Of a stretch of 64,000 nucleotides of DNA, positions 52,115 through 60,819 are shown piece after piece; position 1 is the first letter of the stretch, and each line of letters starts with the position of its first letter. The translations under genes and the position numbers were made by a program. Origin of the DNA: Rhodoferax sp. OV413 (GTDB lineage Bacteria > Pseudomonadota > Gammaproteobacteria > Burkholderiales > Burkholderiaceae_C); NCBI RefSeq assembly GCF_900104385.1, contig NZ_FNJA01000002.1, forward strand, positions 248,001 to 312,000, in the 5' to 3' direction. The notes beneath the pieces are model-generated. The model made no database searches and was not told where the DNA came from. It saw only the letters and a program-made list of their open reading frames with translations.

Positions 52115-52651
52115 TTAGATGGGATCGTCGCTGACGTCGGTGCCATGCAGCACGCCGCCATGCCTGTGGTGGTGGCCGATATCCGTGCCGCCGTGCTCCA
52201 CGGTATCGCCCTCAAAACTCACATTTCCGGTAAACACCGTTTCAGGCGCGTCGAACGTGATCAACGGCGTGTCGGTGAACAGCATGGGCTTGCCGCCACC
52301 CTTGACCACGATGCCGTCGCGCGTCAGGTGCACGCTTTGGCCCTGATCATCGTACAGCGCGACCTCGCCGCTGGCCAGGCCCTTCATGCGGTAGCGGCGG
52401 TCGTCCACGTTGATGACAACCATATGGTTGGTGCTGCCGCCCACGGACAGGCCTATGCCTTCTGCGCCGGGGTGCGGAACGCTGGTGAAACCGTAGTTCT
52501 GGAAGTGCTCAGCCTGGTCGCGTACCACCTCGCCATAGGCTTGCACTTGCATCGCCTGCATTTTGGCCGCGTCGTTCACCAGGCCCACCACCACGCGCAG
52601 CACCATGAGGCGAAGTCTGCCGCCCAGGCGGCTTATACCGCTGTCGCTCAT
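52115..52651 (-). CDS. Baseplate spike protein (Mu gp45, gpV-like)
   Basis: In this 178-residue protein, YGFTSVPHPGAEGIGLSVGG and DRRYRMKGLASGEVALYDDQ GQS form the OB-fold and shaft region of gp45. The C-terminal tip carries GGTDIGHHHRHGGVLHG, a His-rich motif expected to bind an iron ion at the trimeric spike apex, as in related phage spikes. It pierces the outer membrane. It overlaps the end of the P gene by four bases. Confidence 0.9.
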   Translation of the reverse strand: MSDSGISRLGGRLRLMVLRVVVGLVNDAAKMQAMQVQAYGEVVRDQAEHFQNYGFTSVPHPGAEGIGLSVGGSTNHMVVINVDDRRYRMKGLASGEVALYDDQGQSVHLTRDGIVVKGGGKPMLFTDTPLITFDAPETVFTGNVSFEGDTVEHGGTDIGHHHRHGGVLHGTDVSDDPI

Positions 52652-53796
52652 TCGCGGTAGCTCTTGGGTGCGTTGAGATCCCAGGGGGTGCTGAAGCCCT
52701 CGTCCTTCTTCTTTTTCTTCTCCTGCGGGGTCTTGTCGTTGAGGCGCTTGCTCAGCTTGCTGCGGCCGATACCTTCCACGAGCTCGAAGGCCTCCGGCCG
52801 GGCAAAGGTGATCTCGGTGAACTTGCCTGCCTCCGACAATAGGTATGTGCACCCCACTATCAGCATCGGCATGTCCAGCTTCATGCGCGGGCTGCGCACC
52901 GGCACGATGGTGTTCTTTTTCCACAGCGGGCCGCTCATACCGTCGCGGCCCGTGCGCCAGCCCACCACGGTGGTAGTGCCGCGCTTGCCGCGCCCCATGC
53001 GTACCTTGACTTCCCACGCGGCCCGGTCTTTCAGCGCGGCATTCGTCGTGCTGTGGTCGGCCATGACGATCAGCGGGCGATAGCGATTGATTTCGGCGTC
53101 GGTCGCCTGGGCCTTCATGTGGGCCACGGCCGCGCCGTTCTCGTCGTCATCGCCGGGCGCCTGGGCTTTCAGAATGATCAGCGAGTGCCGCTCTTTCCAG
53201 GTATGGGTGGCGCGTATGCGCTTGATGTTCTCGCCCTCAACCAGCGCCGCGCCGGCCTGCGCCGTGCCGGCGGTGGTCAGCAACACATTACCGTCCGCCG
53301 TGCTGGTGCACAGCACGGCGCGCAGGCGGCAGGCACGGTCGATGGCATCAAAGGCTTTCTCGCCGTCCTCCAGCGCAAAGCTCTTGAATGTGTCGCCCTG
53401 GTCCAGGCCGGGCGCAACGATGACGTCGATGCCAAAGGGCTTTGCGATGTCGCGCACGATGGCTTCCAGCTTCGCGCCGCGCCATTGGCCGGTTTTGTAG
53501 ATGGCCGAGCAGTCGACCAGGTCGCCTGTTTTATCGCGGCCTTCAATCCGTATGAAGCTGGTGGTGTCCGTGAGCTCGGGTTCAAACATGTCGATGTAGC
53601 CGGTGATCACGGTGTCACCGTCCAGCAGTACCTCGCATGTCAGGCCCTCCCGGAGGCCCAGCAGCTGGTTTTCGCCAGGCCAACGGTGGGATGCCTCCAG
53701 CACGAAGCCGCCCGCAATCTGTTCGATGGACGTAGGCACGGACGCACGCGTCCAGCCGCCGAAGATCTTGCCGTCCACCTTGATCTCTACCGTCAC
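52648..53796 (-). CDS. Baseplate hub protein (Mu P / gp44)
   Basis: This 382-residue protein has MTVEIKVDGKIFGGWTRASV P, VLLDGDTVITGYIDMFEPEL and IEGRDKTGDLVDCSAIY, typical of Mu P and related hub (gpD-like) proteins. A lysine-rich stretch occurs near the C-terminus (KTPQEKKKKKDEG). It joins the tail tube to the spike. It overlaps gp45 downstream and N upstream by four bases each. Confidence 0.92.
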   Translation of the reverse strand: MTVEIKVDGKIFGGWTRASVPTSIEQIAGGFVLEASHRWPGENQLLGLREGLTCEVLLDGDTVITGYIDMFEPELTDTTSFIRIEGRDKTGDLVDCSAIYKTGQWRGAKLEAIVRDIAKPFGIDVIVAPGLDQGDTFKSFALEDGEKAFDAIDRACRLRAVLCTSTADGNVLLTTAGTAQAGAALVEGENIKRIRATHTWKERHSLIILKAQAPGDDDENGAAVAHMKAQATDAEINRYRPLIVMADHSTTNAALKDRAAWEVKVRMGRGKRGTTTVVGWRTGRDGMSGPLWKKNTIVPVRSPRMKLDMPMLIVGCTYLLSEAGKFTEITFARPEAFELVEGIGRSKLSKRLNDKTPQEKKKKKDEGFSTPWDLNAPKSYRE

Positions 53797-55028
53797 AGCA
53801 GGATCTCCAAGGGCTGGGCAGGCACGAATGCAGGGTGGCGCACGCCATTGCGTTGCACCAGCTCGTCGGCGCGGCTGGCGTCCTGGTAGATGCGGTGGGC
53901 CAGCACCAGGCTGGGCAGCACGGCCAGCGGCGTGTAGGTGGAGCGTTGCTTCAGCAGCTCGGCACGCGTGGCCACGTCGCGCACGATGGCCGCACGCAGG
54001 GTGGACAGCGCCCGCGCTGTGCCGGCGTCGGGGTCGGCCTGCTCGAGCTCGACGTCGATTTGATCCACCACCTGGTCGCGCATAGCCGTGGCCTGTTGGG
54101 CCGTGGCCACTGTATCGTCGCTGATGGCCACGGCCAGGATGCGTGCCTGGGTGCTGATGGCCAGGCGGCGCGTCAGCTCGGCCCGTGCGGCTTCGTTCAG
54201 CAAGGTGCGGCTGGTTGTGGCCGGTGCCAGCGGGCTAGCTGCAGCGGCCTGGCGCGCAGCGGTCAGTGCGGCAAGGTTGGCCAGGGCGCCCTTGTTAACG
54301 TCGCGCATGGCGTTCAGCGCGCCGCCTGATGCGCTACCCACCCGGATGCTGGCGGCGAACTCGACATACAGGCCACGCAAGGCCGCCACCATCGTCAAAG
54401 GCTTGAGGAGCAGCGTGGCCACCTGGCCGATGGCCGAGCCGGCCATGTCCAGGATATCGCCGAGTGAACTGCTGTCTACATACAGGTCTGCGGCCGAGGT
54501 CAGCGTGTTGATGTCCAGCACGGTGGCGTCGGCCACCAGGTCGGTCAGGATCTGCGGGCCGGAAAGGCTCAGCGCATCGGCGTAGGCGACTCCCGCCGCA
54601 TCGTCGCTGCCATCTGCTGCCCGCTCCAGATCGGCCGCGGTGTCCGTTTGGCCGGTGGGCTGGGTGTTGTCGGCATCCTCCACGAATGTGGCGGTAAAGC
54701 GCGACATGCGGCCTTCGCGGTGCGATTCGTCAAACTGCGCCTCGCCCAGCAGCGACACCCACACCACACCGTAGCGCGGGTGCACCAGCTCGCCAGGGCC
54801 ACCCTCTTCAAAGGCGGCTTGCAGATCCTGGCGCTGCTGCAGGTAGTCGTCACCCAGGACGTAGCCCTTGACGTTGTACTTGCGGGCGCGGCGACCCAGA
54901 TCGTCCACATATGGGGTGTCGCGCAGCGGGTATTCATTGAGCACATTGCGCCGGCCCACGCCCAGCCCGGTGTCTGTGGTGCGGAACTCGACGCCCCGAA
55001 ACGATGCAATGATGGAAGGATCGCTCAC
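53793..55028 (-). CDS. DNA circularisation / tail protein N (Mu N, gp43)
   Basis: In this 411-residue protein, SIIASFRGVEFRTTDTGLGV G, NEYPLRDTPYVDDLGRRARK and VKGYVLGDDYLQQRQDLQAA FEEGGPGELVHP are the conserved N-family domain (PF07157 type). The C-terminal half is a helical, Ala-rich domain. It is a baseplate-tail component; the circularisation name comes from Sf6-like phages. It overlaps the tape-measure gene by four bases. Confidence 0.92.
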   Translation of the reverse strand: MSDPSIIASFRGVEFRTTDTGLGVGRRNVLNEYPLRDTPYVDDLGRRARKYNVKGYVLGDDYLQQRQDLQAAFEEGGPGELVHPRYGVVWVSLLGEAQFDESHREGRMSRFTATFVEDADNTQPTGQTDTAADLERAADGSDDAAGVAYADALSLSGPQILTDLVADATVLDINTLTSAADLYVDSSSLGDILDMAGSAIGQVATLLLKPLTMVAALRGLYVEFAASIRVGSASGGALNAMRDVNKGALANLAALTAARQAAAASPLAPATTSRTLLNEAARAELTRRLAISTQARILAVAISDDTVATAQQATAMRDQVVDQIDVELEQADPDAGTARALSTLRAAIVRDVATRAELLKQRSTYTPLAVLPSLVLAHRIYQDASRADELVQRNGVRHPAFVPAQPLEILL

Positions 55029-57010
55029 CAGCTGCTCTCCGGGTTGGTTCTGCCTACGTCCGATCGCACGTTCATGCGGGTGCCGTTAAAGGGCTTTACT
55101 TCGTTTTGCACGGCTACGCTCGGGTCGCTCAGCACCCGAACCGTGATTTCACCGCCCACGCGGCTGTTCTTGAATGCGTCGGTCACCGCCACCGCTTGCG
55201 CGGCTTCCTGGTTGCCGAACACCGCCAGCGTGCGCGCGATCACTTCACCGATGGAATTGCTCACCGAGGTGCCTTCAATGCCGCTTGAAATCAGCGAGCC
55301 GGCACCGTAGCCAGCTGCACCCGCCAGGCCGACCAGGCCAGCCCTGCCAGCAGCGCCGCCAAACCTGGTGGCCATGCCGCCCAGCCTGCCGGCCATGCCA
55401 GCAGCACCTGCACCGCCCAGCAACCCCTGGGCCAGCGCGGCCGCACCCGCTGCCGCGGCCAGCGCCGTGACTGCGGTGGTGGCGCCTGCGATGGCCGTGG
55501 TGTAGCCGGGATAGGTCTGCATCAGGCCCACGACCTGGTCTGTAACGCCCTTGATGGCGGGCGTGAGGCCGTTCATCGCATTTTGATTGGCGATGTCGCG
55601 CTCGTTTTGCCACTGCTGGGCGCTGAAGGCCCCGGTGCCGCGGATCAAATCCATGTTCCTGCTGGCGGCATCTGTGTTGCCCAGGGCGCCCGCCGTGATT
55701 TCGCCCACGCGTTTGCGGTCTTGCATGAAGCCGTACAGGGCCATGAGCGCCTGGCGATCCTGGAACACCTTACCGATCACCGTGCCCTGGGCGATGTTGC
55801 CCACCGCTTCCAGGGCGGCTTGCCGGTCGCCGCCCTTGGCCGTGGCAAGTTGCTTCTGCACGGCTTGGTAGTTCTTGCTCTTACCGAGCTGGCTGTCCAG
55901 GAGGCCACCGACGACGTCGAAGGCATCCTGGCCCTTCATGCGGCCTTCTGCCAGCATGCGTGGCAGGTCGATGCCTTGCTTCTTGAAATCCTTGTTCGTG
56001 TCCTGCGAGCCCAGCTTAGCCAGCAGGTTGACCACGTTGTTGCCGGCCTCGTCGCGCGTGCCAGCAGTGTTGACCGCGGCCTGGTTGACGGCGGCCAGCT
56101 TGGCGAACCCGGCTTCACCGTACAGACCGACGGCTTTGGCTGCCGCCATTTGCTGCGGCAACCACTTGGCCATGTCGCGCACCTCGAAGCCACCGGCCTG
56201 GCCAGCGTAGGTGCCCATGCCAAAGATGCGGCCCATCTGCTCGGGCGCAATGCCCATTGTTTTGTTGGCCGTAATGGCCATCTGCGCAAAGGCGGTCGGG
56301 TCAGCGTTGTTGGCTGTGCCCGCCATCACCGCTTCGCGGAAGATCTTGGCGGTCTGGCCCGGGTTGAATGCACCCGATGCCAACAAGGCGTCCAGCGTGT
56401 CGGCCGCACCATCGCGGGTGCCGCCACCGTAGCGCACGGCATCCTGTACCTGCAGGTCCAGATCCTTCATACCGGCCTTGCGGCCTGCTGTGTCGCGTCC
56501 GCTGAATGCGGTGTTGGCCATGTTGGCCATGCGCAGCTCGTAGTCCATCGCCACCCGCACCTTGGGTGCCAGTACCGCGCCGCCTGCAGCTACGCCTGCA
56601 GCGACCAGGCCGAGGCTACGGCCGCCCGCCGCCAGCTTCTGCCGCCCGGTCAGCCGGCCCATTTCATTGTTCAGGTCGCGCACCTGTTTGTGCATGGCGG
56701 CCGCGGCGCGGCGCTGTTCGTTCCAGCTCATGGTGCCAGACTCGGCCAGGCGGCGGTAGGCGGCCTGGGTTTGCAGGATCTCCTGTTGAACGCGCCGCTC
56801 GGAACGAATGCCGAGCGCCTCGCGGGCCTGGGCCATGCGCTGGTACTCTGACCGCATGGACGCCGCGGCCGAGGCCGTGGCTTTGGCTGTGGACTTGGCA
56901 CCCGCTGCGCCCGCCATGTTAAGGCTGTTTAGCGCCTTCATTGCCTCGGCCGCAGCCTTGGCCAGGCCAGCACTGTTGCCAAAAAGTCGAACGCCGACAG
57001 CGAAGTCCAT
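55025..57010 (-). CDS. Tail tape measure protein (TP901 type)
   Basis: In this 661-residue protein, an N-terminal coiled coil with KALNSLNMAGAAGAKS and a long helix to about residue 130 is followed by the TP901 domain (TAFSGRDTAGRKAGMKDLDL; TAKIFREAVMAGTANNADP). Hydrophobic Ala/Gly segments lie at about 510-580 and may insert in the host membrane. Its length sets tail length. Its ATG overlaps the stop of the frameshifted chaperone as TGATG, placing the chaperone pair directly upstream as in other tailed phages. Confidence 0.92.
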   Translation of the reverse strand: MDFAVGVRLFGNSAGLAKAAAEAMKALNSLNMAGAAGAKSTAKATASAAASMRSEYQRMAQAREALGIRSERRVQQEILQTQAAYRRLAESGTMSWNEQRRAAAAMHKQVRDLNNEMGRLTGRQKLAAGGRSLGLVAAGVAAGGAVLAPKVRVAMDYELRMANMANTAFSGRDTAGRKAGMKDLDLQVQDAVRYGGGTRDGAADTLDALLASGAFNPGQTAKIFREAVMAGTANNADPTAFAQMAITANKTMGIAPEQMGRIFGMGTYAGQAGGFEVRDMAKWLPQQMAAAKAVGLYGEAGFAKLAAVNQAAVNTAGTRDEAGNNVVNLLAKLGSQDTNKDFKKQGIDLPRMLAEGRMKGQDAFDVVGGLLDSQLGKSKNYQAVQKQLATAKGGDRQAALEAVGNIAQGTVIGKVFQDRQALMALYGFMQDRKRVGEITAGALGNTDAASRNMDLIRGTGAFSAQQWQNERDIANQNAMNGLTPAIKGVTDQVVGLMQTYPGYTTAIAGATTAVTALAAAAGAAALAQGLLGGAGAAGMAGRLGGMATRFGGAAGRAGLVGLAGAAGYGAGSLISSGIEGTSVSNSIGEVIARTLAVFGNQEAAQAVAVTDAFKNSRVGGEITVRVLSDPSVAVQNEVKPFNGTRMNVRSDVGRTNPESSW

Positions 57011-57440
57011 CAGGTTTTCTCGGTCAGTTTTTTGATGTAGAAATTGAACTCAGCGGTCGGCAGCGCAAGAATCTCGGACCGAGACCAGTGCAGCCGCGTG
57101 GCCAGCAGCAACACCTTTGTCAGGAAGTTTTCTCGCTGGCCGGCACGTCTTCCCCCAGCGCGTTGGCCTCCGACATGGTTTCGCGCACAACGGCGAAGTT
57201 CGTCGCTGGCATTTTGTTGAACAGCGCTGGCCCAAATGGCCCGGTATAGGTGCCGGCCCGCACGATGGTCAAGGCAGCCAGTGCCGCGGTGTAGGCGTTG
57301 GGTGACAGATTGGGGTTTGCATCCTGCTCGGCAGCGATCAGGTCTTCCACCAGCGCTTCGCGGAATTCGACGTCGGTGGCCACGGTGCCACCGACTGTCC
57401 ATTTCTTCTTCAGCGGATTGGTTGCGGTAAGAGCGGTCAT
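57010..57440 (-). CDS. Predicted frameshifted tail-assembly chaperone fusion (GT, by -1 slip at 57156-57152)
   Basis: The frame one base back from gp41 is open past gp41's stop to 57010 and encodes ENFLTKVLLLATRLHWSRSE then ILALPTAEFNFYIKKL, typical of a T-domain extension. A run of five G (57156-57152), where Gly codon GGG can slip back one base to GGG, lies within the overlap. A slip there gives a 143-residue fusion. Chaperone pairs made this way are well known in tailed phages, Mu included (reported there as -2). Alternative slip points in the overlap cannot be excluded. Confidence 0.65.
57120..57440 (-). CDS. Tail-assembly chaperone (Mu gp41-like), unshifted product
   Basis: This 106-residue protein begins MTALTATNPLKKKWTVGGT and contains VEFREALVEDLIAAEQDANP and AYTAALAALTIVRAGTYTGP F. 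The position between tail tube and tape measure and the overlapping -1 frame mark it as the G-type chaperone that coats the tape measure during assembly. ATG 57440 is preferred over 57485 upstream. Confidence 0.85.
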   Translation of the reverse strand: MTALTATNPLKKKWTVGGTVATDVEFREALVEDLIAAEQDANPNLSPNAYTAALAALTIVRAGTYTGPFGPALFNKMPATNFAVVRETMSEANALGEDVPASEKTS

Positions 57441-57521
57441 GGTTAAAACACTTTCAAACGGGGTTGAGGGGATAAAAAAGGCCACCTGTGGCAGCCTGGG
57501 TGGGAAACCTGTTCAGGTCGG

Positions 57522-57872
57522 CTAGCCTTCGATGCACTCGACGGCTTCAAAGCGGCAAGACACTTCGCCCTTGGTCATCTTTGGCGGCGTGGCCGACCAG
57601 GCTTGGCGCAAGGTGAAGACACTGCCGCTATCGGTTTCGTAAAGCAAAGTGCCGTTTGTGATCGCATGGATTTCGGTAAGGCTGATGTCTGGCCGATGGT
57701 TGAAGGTGAAATCAACCGATGCCTCGCCGATGGCCTCGGTGTGGCCATCGACGCCGGCATCGCTTCTAGCCGCAGCGCGTGTAGCACCGCCCGTGTCGAG
57801 CGTCGCGCCTTCTTTGCTGCGGATGCGCTTGCCGTCGATGGTGATGAACACGCGGCCGGTGTATTGGGTCAT
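57522..57872 (-). CDS. Major tail tube protein (Mu M, gp40)
   Basis: In this 116-residue protein, QYTGRVFITIDGKRIRSKEG A at the start and RHRPDI-type FNHRPDISLTEIHAITNGTL LYETDSG in the middle match Mu M. It polymerises into the inner tube beneath the sheath. It lies 24 bases after the sheath gene. Confidence 0.9.
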   Translation of the reverse strand: MTQYTGRVFITIDGKRIRSKEGATLDTGGATRAAARSDAGVDGHTEAIGEASVDFTFNHRPDISLTEIHAITNGTLLYETDSGSVFTLRQAWSATPPKMTKGEVSCRFEAVECIEG

Positions 57873-57896
57873 GGATTAGCTCCTGTGCAATGTGGG

Positions 57897-59369
57897 TCAG
57901 AGAATGAATTGCACGCTGGCAGCGAACACGCGGAACTGGTTCACCACGTCCGGCGGCAGAATGGCGTTGACGCGGTTGCGGTCGCTGATGCTGCGCACCA
58001 CGATCAGGTCTTTCTTGAACTGCTCGAAGCCTTCCAGGATGCCCGCCAGCTCCAGCTCGCGCGCCACGTCGATCAGCTCGCCGCGGATCATGAGCGGCGT
58101 CACGATGGCCTGGCCAGGCGCAAACTGCGTACCGTCGTCGGCCAGCTTGTGGCGCGGGAAGCGCAGCGCGATGCGTGCCCGGAAGGCGTAGCGCATGTAG
58201 TCCACAGTCCACTTGGTCTCCAGGTCCAGGTAGCTCACGTCGTCAATGCCGTAGGCATTGGTCTGGTAGGTGGTGACCACGCGCTCCAGCAGCACGTTGC
58301 CGCCCTGGTCGACGGTGATGGTGCTGATGCCGTCACGCAGCAGCAGGTTGCGCTCCTGTTGCGTGAAGCGATCGGACAGCGCTGGCGGCAGTACGCCAGG
58401 CAGCACCAGGGTTTGAAATGGCCGCGCGGGGTCGATTGCGCCGTTGAATTCACACACGGCGGCGGTGATCGCACCCAAGCAGTAGATAGGGGTTGGCAGA
58501 CTGCGCACGCCGACAAAGCTGTCGTGTGGGCTGTTGCGGGCTGCGCCCAGGGTGGCCAGGGCCGATTGGGTACCGCGCAGCGCGCCGAACAGGTGGCCGG
58601 TGCGCATGTCCATACCGCCCCAGCGACTGGCCAGCTCGGTTTCCACCTTGACGATGTTGGCCGTGTCGGTATATGGCGTGACGATTGTGTAGAAGCTCTC
58701 TAGCGATATCGCGGCCAGGGCCGGGGCCACGTCGGGGTTACCGGCGCCGGCTACGCCTGCGGCTACCGTCACGGTGACGCCAGCGGGCAGCACGTCGTCG
58801 GAGTAGTAGTTCACGCGCACGTCGATATCGTTGCCGAAGACGCCCTTGTGCCGGGCCGTCACCGTTGCCACGGCCGCGGCGGCGGTGGAAGTTACCGGGC
58901 CGTCCAGGAAGGCATTCACCGTGGCAGCAATCGCGGTGGCGATGGTTGCGGCGGCATCGCCACTGGTTACGCCCACCTGCAGGCGCTGCCCATTCACATA
59001 CAGGGCAATCACGCCGCTGCCGGTGGCAGGGCCCGTAACTGTCAGGGTCTGGGTGGCCGCCACGCCAGCGCCCAGGTCATCCAGGCCGATGGCCATGATG
59101 TCCGATTCTTTGTTGGCATTGCGGGCTGCCACCAGCATTTCGTGCAACACCGAGCCGCGGCCGAAGTAGCCTGCGGCTTCGCTGCCGGCATTGATGCGGC
59201 GCAGCTGACCGGCTGGCGCGCTGCCTGCGGGCAGCTTGTTGCCGATCACCAGGATGCGGCGATTCATCGAAGGCAGGCCGCGCACGGCCTTGCTGTTGTC
59301 GATCTCTACATACTGCCCCGGCGTGCGGATGTCGATGGGGATGGTGTTGAACGTGATGTTGTCAGGCAT
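57897..59369 (-). CDS. Contractile tail sheath protein (Mu L, gp39)
   Basis: In this 490-residue protein, ITFNTIPIDIRTPGQYVEID NS at the N-terminus and, near the C-terminus, RYAFRARIALRFPRHKLADD GTQFAPGQ and EGFEQFKKDLIVVRSISDRN RVNAILPPDVVNQF are diagnostic of Mu L. It forms the contracting outer tail tube, so this phage is a myovirus. Confidence 0.95.
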   Translation of the reverse strand: MPDNITFNTIPIDIRTPGQYVEIDNSKAVRGLPSMNRRILVIGNKLPAGSAPAGQLRRINAGSEAAGYFGRGSVLHEMLVAARNANKESDIMAIGLDDLGAGVAATQTLTVTGPATGSGVIALYVNGQRLQVGVTSGDAAATIATAIAATVNAFLDGPVTSTAAAAVATVTARHKGVFGNDIDVRVNYYSDDVLPAGVTVTVAAGVAGAGNPDVAPALAAISLESFYTIVTPYTDTANIVKVETELASRWGGMDMRTGHLFGALRGTQSALATLGAARNSPHDSFVGVRSLPTPIYCLGAITAAVCEFNGAIDPARPFQTLVLPGVLPPALSDRFTQQERNLLLRDGISTITVDQGGNVLLERVVTTYQTNAYGIDDVSYLDLETKWTVDYMRYAFRARIALRFPRHKLADDGTQFAPGQAIVTPLMIRGELIDVARELELAGILEGFEQFKKDLIVVRSISDRNRVNAILPPDVVNQFRVFAASVQFIL

Positions 59370-59396
59370 AGATGCTCCAGGGTGTGGTGGTGTGGC

Positions 59397-59624
59397 TTAC
59401 GCCTTGGGTTTCTTGAGGGCGACTTCAACGCTGGACGAAAGCACCTCGGCTTCGCGTACCACCTCCACCTCCCCGGCCTGCACCTTGCGCAGCCAGTAGG
59501 TGTCGAAGTTCACTTCTTCTCCCTCGGCGGCCAAGTAGGTGCCGATGGGTTTGCGCACCTTGCGCGGCACCAGCGCACCTTCAGTTTCGAAGGGTGCAGG
59601 CTTGAGGAAAACGCGTTCGGTCAT
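59397..59624 (-). CDS. Mu gp38-like protein (DUF2635)
   Basis: This 75-residue protein has ERVFLKPAPFETEGALVPRK and FDTYWLRKVQAGEVEVV, the DUF2635 pattern found directly before the sheath gene in Mu-like phages. Role unknown, probably tail assembly. ATG 59624 overlaps the end of gp37 by four bases. Confidence 0.88.
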   Translation of the reverse strand: MTERVFLKPAPFETEGALVPRKVRKPIGTYLAAEGEEVNFDTYWLRKVQAGEVEVVREAEVLSSSVEVALKKPKA

Positions 59625-60229
59625 GTGGAGGCTCCGGGTAACTGCACGTCTAGCTGTGCGTCGGGGTTGGAAGAAGAAAAGTCGGCCGGGTCGGCCAGCC
59701 ATTTGCCGTGCTCGGCGCAGCCAGCTCCGCCCGCGATATCGATGTCACCGTGAAAGGTTTTGAAGTCGTCCAGGTCTTCCAAGGCCCAGTCGGCGTCCAT
59801 CTCTATCAAGCTGCTTTCAAACAGCATTTCAAGGGCGGTGATGCCAGCGGCGTCGAAGATCTCGTCGTCGACCATTTCGCCGCGACGCATGAACCAGGTG
59901 GCGTCGCCGATCCGGTGCTCGTGCAGGGCGCGCGTGGCCAGCAGCATCAGTTGGTCGATGCCGATGTCCACGCCGTCGCCCTTGCGGGCTTGCGCCTGGC
60001 CAGCCACGTTGCGCACTACGGCTGCCACAGTGAAGGTCAGCACCAGGCCGGTGTCGCGCACTTCAAAGCGGCCGGGCACCAGGTACAGGGCCGGCGCATC
60101 CGCCGCATATTTCTTGAGCAGTGCCTCGCCGATCAACTTGGGCAGCGTGTCAACCGTGCGCACCAGGCGCTTGATGTCGCGGTGCTCGCGCGCGGCCTGG
60201 AGTAAAGCGTTTTCGTTACGGCCTAGCAT
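59621..60229 (-). CDS. Mu gp37-like tail terminator-type protein (DUF1834)
   Basis: In this 202-residue protein, NENALLQAAREHRDIKRLVR TVDTLPKL and GIDQLMLLATRALHEHRIGD AT fit Mu gp37. It is probably the tail terminator or connector. The start ATG 60229 overlaps the last base of the morphogenesis gene. Confidence 0.85.
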   Translation of the reverse strand: MLGRNENALLQAAREHRDIKRLVRTVDTLPKLIGEALLKKYAADAPALYLVPGRFEVRDTGLVLTFTVAAVVRNVAGQAQARKGDGVDIGIDQLMLLATRALHEHRIGDATWFMRRGEMVDDEIFDAAGITALEMLFESSLIEMDADWALEDLDDFKTFHGDIDIAGGAGCAEHGKWLADPADFSSSNPDAQLDVQLPGAST

Positions 60230-60819
60230 CAGAGGCCTCCGCCGCGGATGACTTCGCCCACCACCTCGCCGCCGATGCGACGCATCTCGCGCACGTCTTC
60301 GGCGTTCACACCCAGGAAGGGGCGGGCCGGCATGGTGATGGTGTGGGCGCCCACGGTGTAGCGGCGCTCCACCGCACGTTTGTGTGTGGCCTTGGCGAAC
60401 ACGGACAGGTGGGCGTGGTCCTTCTGGCGCAGCAAGGCGCCGCTTGCCGTGGTGCGCAAGCGCAGGGTGCTGGAGAAGGCCAGCTTGTTGATCTTGCCGC
60501 CGAGCTGATGGATGCGGGCGTACACCACGTTGCTGCCCCACTCGGTACCGGAATTGTTGGCGTTGTGGGTGATGCTGCGCAGCAGGCGGGCTTTGAGCAC
60601 CAGGGTCTGGCCGCCATGCTTGCGCACCCGCTTGCTTACCTTCCAGGGTGTGCCGTCTGGCCCGGCCTGGTTCTTGAAGCGCAGGCGTGTGCTGGTTTCG
60701 CCGTACTGGCCGAAAGCCTTCCACAGTGGGCGGGGCGACAAGCCGAGCTGCAGCAGGCGCTGTATCGCGCGCTGCGGCTTTTCCAGCCCGTCGACCTTGA
60801 TTTCTACGCCGACGGTCAC
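60229..60819 (-). CDS. Phage virion morphogenesis protein (Mu G-like)
   Basis: In this 196-residue protein, VEIKVDGLEKPQRAIQRLLQ, FKNQAGPDGTPWKVS and a C-terminal MPARPFLGVNAEDVREMRRI GGEVVGEVI mark the virion morphogenesis family (PF05069 type). The start is GTG 60819, overlapping the gp36 stop as GTGA. In Mu the G gene lies before I; here it is between gp36 and gp37, a different order. It probably completes the head-tail joint. Confidence 0.88.
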   Translation of the reverse strand: MTVGVEIKVDGLEKPQRAIQRLLQLGLSPRPLWKAFGQYGETSTRLRFKNQAGPDGTPWKVSKRVRKHGGQTLVLKARLLRSITHNANNSGTEWGSNVVYARIHQLGGKINKLAFSSTLRLRTTASGALLRQKDHAHLSVFAKATHKRAVERRYTVGAHTITMPARPFLGVNAEDVREMRRIGGEVVGEVIRGGGL

